From assembly GCA_003978395.1 (NCBI GenBank), contig QNZV01000060.1:1-19423 (forward strand): a stretch of 19,423 bases of DNA. The letters are read 5' to 3'. A model generated the notes under the pieces. It saw only the letters and a program-made list of their open reading frames with translations. It was not told where the DNA came from and searched no databases. Shown here piece after piece: positions 14,464-19,423 of the stretch. The DNA is from Sulfurovum sp. (GTDB lineage Bacteria > Campylobacterota > Campylobacteria > Campylobacterales > Sulfurovaceae). A program made the translations under genes and the position numbers. How positions within the stretch are numbered: position 1 is the stretch's first letter; every line of letters starts with the position of its first letter.

Positions 14464-16059
14464 TTAATGCCCATGAGCCTCAATAAACTCTTCATAAGAG
14501 CCTTCAAAATCAAGAATTGTTCCATCGTCATTGATTTTAATGATTCTATTTGCAAATGCATCAATTAACTCTCTATCATGAGACACACAAATAACCCCAC
14601 CTTTATAGTTATGCAATGCCTCTCCTAAAGAGATAATTGCTTCTAAGTCTAGGTGGTTGTTTGGTTCATCTAATACTAAAAAGTTTGCTGAATCCATCAT
14701 CATTTTACTAAGCATAACACGGTGCTTCTCTCCACCTGAACAGGCTCCAACCTCTTTACCTTGCTCTTCTCCTGAAAAGAGCATTCTACCTAAACATTGA
14801 CGTATCTCATCTATATGCCATTTAGCATCGTGTCCTTGAATCCATTCGTAAAGTTTTTCACTTCCCACTACTAAATCTGTTGAGTTTTGAGGAAAATAGG
14901 TTGCCGTTACTGTCTGACCCCAAGTAAATGAACCTGTATCGGCAGGAAGTTTCTCCATAATGATTTCTAAGAGAGTTGATTTCCCTACACCATTACCACC
15001 AATAATTGCTATCTTGTCTGTACCTTCTACTTTAAAAGATATATCTGTAAAGACTTTTAAATCATCGTAAGATTTTCCTATATTTTTAACTTCTAGTATC
15101 TCATTACCTAAATTTCTATGAGGCTTAAAGGCAATAGATGGGTCTCTTCTTGATGAGAGTTTAATTTCAGTTACATTCAGCTTATCTAACTGTTTTTGGC
15201 GAGAAGTTGCTTGTTTTGCTTTTGAAGCGTTTGCCGAGAAACGTGTAATAAATTTCTCTAACTCCTCTTTCTCTTTCATCCCTTTAGCATGGTCAGTTTG
15301 TGCTTGTTTTGCTATTAGGTTCGCAGCGATGTACCAATCATCATAGTTACCTGTAAATTCTCGGATATTAGAGAAGTCAAGGTCAAGGATATGTGTTACG
15401 ACATTATTAAGAAAGTGTCTATCGTGAGAGATAACAATCATCATCCCTTCATGGCGTTTTAGTTCACGTTCTAACCATGCAATGGTCTCAATATCCAAGG
15501 AGTTGGTAGGCTCATCAAGTAGAAGAATGTCTGGTTTCAGGAAAAGTACTTGTGCTAACAGAATTTTTACTTTATCTCCACCTGTAAGGGAAGACATTAA
15601 ATCTCCATGAACAGTCGATGGAAAACCAAGAGCCTCCAAAAGTTTTTCTATTTTCACATCAGACTCATAGGTTGGGTCTTCATCTGCACAAATCATCTCT
15701 AGCTCTCCAAGACGTTCATTGACTTTATCATCGTCAAAATCTCCTCTCATATAAAGCTCTTCTTTCTCTTTTTGGGCATCATATAGCTTTTTATTTCCAT
15801 AGAGAACTGCATCTGTTAGAGTGAAATCTTCAAAGGCATAATGGTTCTGACTCAAAACACCCATTTTAAGTCCTGATTGTATTTGAACTGTTCCATCTGT
15901 TGGCTCTAGTTCCCCTGAAAGAATCTTTAAAAATGTAGATTTACCTGCTCCATTTGCTCCAATTAATCCATAACGTTTTCCACCATCTAATGTGATGCTT
16001 ATTTTATCAAAAAGTACTCTTTTACCGTATCTTTGTACTATATTTGTTGTGCTTAACAA
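14464..16059 (-). CDS. ybiT: ABC-F family ATPase, YbiT type
   Basis: This 531-residue soluble ABC-F protein has two ATPase cassettes and no membrane domain. Cassette 1 has Walker A GANGAGKST (34-42), the signature-like SSLTGGDKV (155-163) and Walker B LLLDEPTNSLD (180-190). Cassette 2 has Walker A GGNGVGKST, the signature CSGGEKHR and Walker B LVLDEPNNHLD. The linker between them, with RFSANASKAKQATSR, matches YbiT closely, and the 531-residue length fits that subgroup (E. coli YbiT is about 530). ABC-F proteins bind the ribosomal E site and modulate translation. The start is TTG, supported by AAGGA 6 nt upstream. In cassette 1 the usual NHLD or NNLD is NSLD. It lies 52 bp after the amidase gene on the same strand. 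Confidence 0.88.
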   Translation of the reverse strand: MLSTTNIVQRYGKRVLFDKISITLDGGKRYGLIGANGAGKSTFLKILSGELEPTDGTVQIQSGLKMGVLSQNHYAFEDFTLTDAVLYGNKKLYDAQKEKEELYMRGDFDDDKVNERLGELEMICADEDPTYESDVKIEKLLEALGFPSTVHGDLMSSLTGGDKVKILLAQVLFLKPDILLLDEPTNSLDIETIAWLERELKRHEGMMIVISHDRHFLNNVVTHILDLDFSNIREFTGNYDDWYIAANLIAKQAQTDHAKGMKEKEELEKFITRFSANASKAKQATSRQKQLDKLNVTEIKLSSRRDPSIAFKPHRNLGNEILEVKNIGKSYDDLKVFTDISFKVEGTDKIAIIGGNGVGKSTLLEIIMEKLPADTGSFTWGQTVTATYFPQNSTDLVVGSEKLYEWIQGHDAKWHIDEIRQCLGRMLFSGEEQGKEVGACSGGEKHRVMLSKMMMDSANFLVLDEPNNHLDLEAIISLGEALHNYKGGVICVSHDRELIDAFANRIIKINDDGTILDFEGSYEEFIEAHGH

Positions 16060-16111
16060 TCTTATTCCTTAGTCTATATTAATAATTGTCGTATTTTATC
16101 ATAGTTGTTTT

Positions 16112-17203
16112 TTACTTCCTATTAAAATAAGCATCAACACCATCGGCAATCCCTTTAACTAAAAGATTTTGGTATCTACTTGTGGTTAAACGCTTCCCTT
16201 CATACTTATCTGTAATATATCCATTTTCAATAAGAATAGCAGGCATTTTCGTTCCACGTAAAACCCAAAAGTTATTCTCTTTTAATCCTTTATCCAAAAC
16301 GATATATTTTTTTCTTACAGACGATAACATTTTACTTTTAATCTTCTTTGCCAAGAGATAAGATTTTCTCTTTTTCCATTGACTTGTATAAATTTTTCGA
16401 TTAGAGTAACGTTTTTTTCGGCTTGCACCTGTCATATAGAAAATTTCTATCCCTTTATAGATATAATTTCTATGTTTTCTTCTTGGTGCAGCATTCATAT
16501 GCAAAGAGATGAAAATATTTCCTTTTTTTGCATTGGCATAATCCGTTCTCTCATATAAATGTAGATGCTTATCATTATCTCTTGTCATCTTAGTCCTATA
16601 GCCTCTATGACTCAGCTCTTTTTGTAGTTTTTGTGCCAAAGAGAGTGTAATCTTTTTCTCTATAATCTTTCCAGAAGATGCACCAATATCATAACCACCA
16701 TGACCTGCATCAATAATAACAGTAGGCAACTGCTTCTTATTTTTTTTCACTCTTCTCTTTTTAGGTACAGAGTGTTTACTTTTTTTCACTTTTGGTAAGT
16801 TGAACACCAATAGGTTTCCATGAACTGCATAGGTCTTATAGTTATTATATTTTGATTCAATAACCACACGTAGGTAATTTTTAGAGAATTGCCCCATTCT
16901 AAAGGCACTTACTCCTACATATTTATACTTTTTAATACTCTGTGTATTTGGCAAGACAGCATTTTTAATATCGTAAACATATTTAATAATACCTTTATGT
17001 TTAAAAGTAAAAAACTTAACTTTATCAAGTTTATATTTGAATGTTAGAGTGAGGGTGTTCCCCGTTAAATGTGTAGATTTTAGATAGTTATCTTTTTTAG
17101 CAGAAAGTGTCGAAATAAAAAAAGCTAAAAAGAGTAATATCAGTAGATTCTTTTTAATCAAAACAGTAATGCTCCCCATAATTTTTGTAAGGAATTTTAA
17201 CAT
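16112..17203 (-). CDS. N-acetylmuramoyl-L-alanine amidase (AMIN + Amidase_3)
   Basis: This secreted zinc amidase cleaves the bond between MurNAc and the stem peptide and is used in cell separation. A hydrophobic signal segment (20-34) ends at STLSAK. A beta-rich AMIN-like domain follows (about 40-140), then a very basic linker (140-160) and an Amidase_3 domain (160-363). The zinc ligands H168 (DAGHGG), E182 and H235 (SLHMNA) and catalytic E326 (ILIENGY) are all present. The first ATG (17203) lacks a ribosome binding site. A TTG at 17161 has GGGGAG 10 nt upstream and would give a compact signal peptide starting IKKNLLILLF, so it is the likelier start. An AmiA-like gene with an N-terminal AMIN domain is the usual single amidase in Campylobacterota. 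Confidence 0.9.
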   Translation of the reverse strand: MLKFLTKIMGSITVLIKKNLLILLFLAFFISTLSAKKDNYLKSTHLTGNTLTLTFKYKLDKVKFFTFKHKGIIKYVYDIKNAVLPNTQSIKKYKYVGVSAFRMGQFSKNYLRVVIESKYNNYKTYAVHGNLLVFNLPKVKKSKHSVPKKRRVKKNKKQLPTVIIDAGHGGYDIGASSGKIIEKKITLSLAQKLQKELSHRGYRTKMTRDNDKHLHLYERTDYANAKKGNIFISLHMNAAPRRKHRNYIYKGIEIFYMTGASRKKRYSNRKIYTSQWKKRKSYLLAKKIKSKMLSSVRKKYIVLDKGLKENNFWVLRGTKMPAILIENGYITDKYEGKRLTTSRYQNLLVKGIADGVDAYFNRK

Positions 17204-17409
17204 TTTATAGAGATATATTAAGCATAGATAGGAATATTATTAGTATAAGAATATAAAAACACGAAATTAATAACATAATTACTCTTTATGATGAAAATTT
17301 ATAGATAAAATAGCTTAAGTTATACTTTATTTTTATTTTTACTATTTTTTAAGAAAAATAATTAAAGTATTTCTATAGAATATTAGAATAATAAAAAAAG
17401 GATAAAAAT

Positions 17410-18045
17410 ATGTCTACTCTACCTAAAAAAAATGAAATTATTATCTCTCCTAGTACCATTAGCTCAATAGATATTGCTAAATATTTTGATATAAATAAAA
17501 AAGAATTAAACAAAATATTTTTAGAACTTCAATGGATTAAACGAAAATATTTTTTGTGGTTAGTCAGAACCGAATTAGGAAAAGAGAAAGGTGCTACAAA
17601 AGAGAATCGAGAATTTTTATGGAATAGAGAGATTCTTGGAGACAAAGAGCTCATTTTGGCAGTTAAAACCTCTAAAAATATCGAAGATGCAACAGTTAAC
17701 TTAGATAGATACAAATGGGAAGTATATAAAAAATATAACAAAGCAGAATATACTATATGGGACTACAGCAAAGAGAAAGGTAGTTACGACAAAAATATTC
17801 ATTTTGTTGCAAAAAAAGGAAAAGATGTTCTACTGATTCACTGCAAAAACAATGAAGAAGATATTAGCCTAGAGGAGATACTCACTTTTGAAGAAAACAA
17901 AAAAGAGTTTATAGCTGAAAATCCCGTTTTTACAATGTATACTCTTAAAATCAAATATATTATGTCTCATTTTTCTATAAATGAAGAGGCTTTTAAATAT
18001 TTACAAAAGAATAAAAATAGTATCTTTTATGAGATTTTAAAATAA
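17410..18045 (+). CDS. Winged-helix plus Mrr-like (PD-D/ExK fold) protein with altered active site
   Basis: Residues 12-65 read as a winged helix-turn-helix (SSIDIAKYFDINKKELNKIF, then a W/Y/F wing and 'TELGKEKGA'), as in phage antirepressor C-terminal domains. Residues 100-205 follow the Mrr-like restriction endonuclease pattern: YDKNIHFVAKKGKDVLLIHCKN (126-147), then a helix, then a strand and 'FSINEEAFKYLQKN' (188-201), like the family's 'GFTxEAxxYAxxN'. The usual catalytic Asp and Glu/Gln of D...(E/Q)xK are His131 and His144 here, so the nuclease may be inactive or use a different site. AAAGGA lies 7 nt before the ATG. It is a single gene convergent with the radical SAM gene. A DNA-binding or modification-sensing role is possible. 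Confidence 0.6.
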   Translation: MSTLPKKNEIIISPSTISSIDIAKYFDINKKELNKIFLELQWIKRKYFLWLVRTELGKEKGATKENREFLWNREILGDKELILAVKTSKNIEDATVNLDRYKWEVYKKYNKAEYTIWDYSKEKGSYDKNIHFVAKKGKDVLLIHCKNNEEDISLEEILTFEENKKEFIAENPVFTMYTLKIKYIMSHFSINEEAFKYLQKNKNSIFYEILK

Positions 18046-18056
18046 TAACTATTCAA

Positions 18057-18926
18057 CTACTCATTAAAACGATTCTTATAAGAACATTTTAGACACAACT
18101 CTTCTGAACAAATCCCCTTTTTAAAGCCATCTCTTATAGAGGTGGATTTTTCTCCATAGAGAATCTCCTTTAATGATTTATAATTTAAATCTCCTAATTC
18201 TATGACAGCATCGTTATCCAAACAACATGGAATTACTTTACCATCAGCCAATATCCCAATATGAGAGCTTAACCCTTGGCATGTTCCATGACCATAGTTT
18301 TTGTTAGCAAGAGAAGGCCATTCAAAATAGTTATCAAAATGTAATAGAACCTTGTAATCTAAGCGTATATTCTTTTTCTCTTTTGGATTTAACTCTTTTA
18401 GATTCAAATTAACATTAAAGGCAGAGTTCAGCCTTCTAAAAAGCTCTGTATTAAATGCTTCTTCACTCATGACCTCATCTAAATTCCACATACGCAAATT
18501 TATAAAACTCTCCTCCTTACGCTTTACTTTTTCATGACAAAAGTTTAAAATTGGGTTTAAGTACTGCTCAAAAGTAAAGGAAGTGTCATTCTTATTAAAG
18601 GCATTCAGTGATATATTAATCTGCTTTACACAAGGATGAAAGAGTGTATCATAGCTATGTTTTTTCATAAAGTAACCAGAAGTAGTCAACATAGCACGCA
18701 TTTTATGCTGATGAATAATATCCAAATACTCTTTTAAATTAGAAAGTGTCAAAGGGTCACCCACCACATGACAAGCAATTTCAGAAGTAAATGCTTTGGC
18801 TTGTTTTACGATAGATTCAAAGAACTCTAAACTCATTCTCTTATTGGGTAACTCTTTTGTGGGACAAAAAGAGCAACGAAGTCCACAGATATTTGTTAAT
18901 TCTATATAGATACGGTAAAATTTCAT
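18057..18926 (-). CDS. Radical SAM/SPASM domain protein
   Basis: This 289-residue enzyme has the radical SAM [4Fe-4S] motif C14-x3-C18-x2-C21 (NICGLRCSFC) at the usual place, the GDPLT variant of the GGEP motif at 56-60, and a C-terminal SPASM-like Cys set (C216, C234, C235, C273, C278, C281) that would hold an auxiliary cluster. SPASM proteins modify peptides, tRNA or small molecules using SAM-derived radicals. No peptide-precursor gene is visible, so the substrate is unknown. The ATG is preceded by TATAAT at 18932-18937 with only 5 nt between, so the mRNA should start at or near the ATG and be leaderless. It is convergent with the Mrr-like gene and divergent from a broken beta-propeller gene. 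Confidence 0.88.
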   Translation of the reverse strand: MKFYRIYIELTNICGLRCSFCPTKELPNKRMSLEFFESIVKQAKAFTSEIACHVVGDPLTLSNLKEYLDIIHQHKMRAMLTTSGYFMKKHSYDTLFHPCVKQINISLNAFNKNDTSFTFEQYLNPILNFCHEKVKRKEESFINLRMWNLDEVMSEEAFNTELFRRLNSAFNVNLNLKELNPKEKKNIRLDYKVLLHFDNYFEWPSLANKNYGHGTCQGLSSHIGILADGKVIPCCLDNDAVIELGDLNYKSLKEILYGEKSTSIRDGFKKGICSEELCLKCSYKNRFNE

Positions 18927-18931
18927 TTGAA

Positions 18932-18937
18932 ATTATA
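18932..18937 (-). promoter_or_regulatory. -10 element implying a leaderless radical SAM transcript
   Basis: On the minus strand AGCTATAATTTCAAATG places a perfect TATAAT 5 nt before the ATG. With the usual 6-7 nt to the transcription start, the mRNA would begin at the start codon. There is no Shine-Dalgarno sequence upstream, which agrees with leaderless translation. Confidence 0.5.
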
Positions 18938-18969
18938 GCTAAAACATTTTTTTAGATACAAGGAAAACA

Positions 18970-19423
18970 ATGAAAGCAATGCTACTAAGTTTACTACTAC
19001 TGATTAACATACGCATACAATAGCCTCTATTCCTGAAGCATCTGGAATATCTTACTGTCAAAATAGCGATAGTTTGGTTGTTGCCAATGATGAAGGTTCT
19101 ATTTATGAACTCAATACAGAAGGAGCAATACTCCTCAAACATAAACTAGGAAAGTATGACTTAGAGGGTGTAGTCTGTGAAGAGAAAATATTTATGTTTG
19201 CTGTCGAGGATGGTAAACTATTAGAAGTCAATAGAAAAACCCTCAAAAGTAAGCTTATTAAACTAAAGGGGCAAGATTTTAAAATTTCTAAAAAATCAGG
19301 GATTGAGGGTATTACAAAAATAAAAGATTTGTACTACGTCTCGATACAGGCTAAAACAAAAAAAGATTCTAAAATTTTAATCTTAAAGGTAGGAAAAAAG
19401 TATGCTAAAGTGATTAAAACCAT
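18970..19423 (+). pseudogene. YjiK/SdiA-regulated-like beta-propeller gene, frameshifted, cut by window end
   Basis: An ATG at 18970 with AGGA at 18961-18964 starts a clear signal peptide (MKAMLLSLLLLIN) but hits TAG at 19021. The mature part continues in another frame from about 19017: TIASIPEASGISYCQN, then 'LVVANDEGSIYEL', 'LGKYDLEGVV' and 'SGIEGITKIKDLYYV'. The SG, NDEG, DLEG and SGIEG motifs are those of the SdiA-regulated/YjiK-like beta-propeller family, which are periplasmic or lipid-anchored proteins. That frame has no start codon upstream: TAA occurs at 19005. One missing base between about 18990 and 19018 would rejoin the two parts, so this is a frameshift mutation, a phase-variable site or a sequencing error. 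The gene runs off the window. Confidence 0.6.

Noticed and set aside
18939..19142. A 67-codon minus-strand open frame at the right end
   Set aside because: It runs antisense to the conserved beta-propeller coding region and through the divergent promoter region, with no family features of its own.

Overview
The window is AT-rich DNA (roughly 30% G+C by eye) with tightly packed bacterial genes. Gene families, base composition, abundant TTG starts and short TAATG/ATGA junctions fit a Campylobacterota chromosome of the Sulfurimonas/Sulfurovum/Arcobacter kind. That placement is an inference, since no rRNA or other taxonomic marker is present. I see no tRNA, rRNA, CRISPR array or recognisable insertion sequence, and no gene-free stretch exceeds 300 bp.

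Left edge (1-3513): two plus-strand genes joined by a TAATG overlap encode a 635-residue protein with a long C-terminal coiled coil and a 278-residue protein with a relaxase-like His cluster (H108/D111/H118-x-H120). Convergent to them lies a SUKH (SMI1/KNR4) family gene of the type often found as toxin immunity genes. This part looks accessory.

Middle (3629-14196): a BaiN/HI0933-type flavoprotein gene runs rightward and meets a large leftward block. In transcription order the block is: a TTG-initiated GrpE-like coiled-coil protein and a 920-residue Hsp70-like ATPase; then, behind its own extended -10 promoter, RsmD (16S rRNA methyltransferase), a NYN-domain plus OST-HTH putative RNase, a secreted VWA protein and the fluoride channel CrcB, closed by an intrinsic terminator; then, behind another promoter, a 164-residue unknown protein, a four-helix MotA/TolQ-like protein with a long helical tail and an OmpA/MotB-like peptidoglycan-binding partner. 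The last two resemble the ion-driven motor module of MotAB or ZorAB, without flagellar or Zorya effector genes.

Right side (14464-19423): a YbiT-type ABC-F ATPase gene and an AMIN-Amidase_3 N-acetylmuramoyl-L-alanine amidase gene run leftward. A plus-strand gene follows that encodes a winged-helix plus Mrr-like nuclease-fold protein with an altered active site. A radical SAM/SPASM gene is predicted to be leaderless. Divergent from it, the start of a YjiK/SdiA-regulated-type beta-propeller gene appears broken by a one-base frameshift between signal peptide and body.

The best candidates for undescribed biology are the GrpE-like/Hsp70-like pair with its roughly 305-residue N-terminal extension, and the three-gene MotAB/ZorAB-like module. 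Whether they act together is untested; the shared strand and nearness are the only evidence here.
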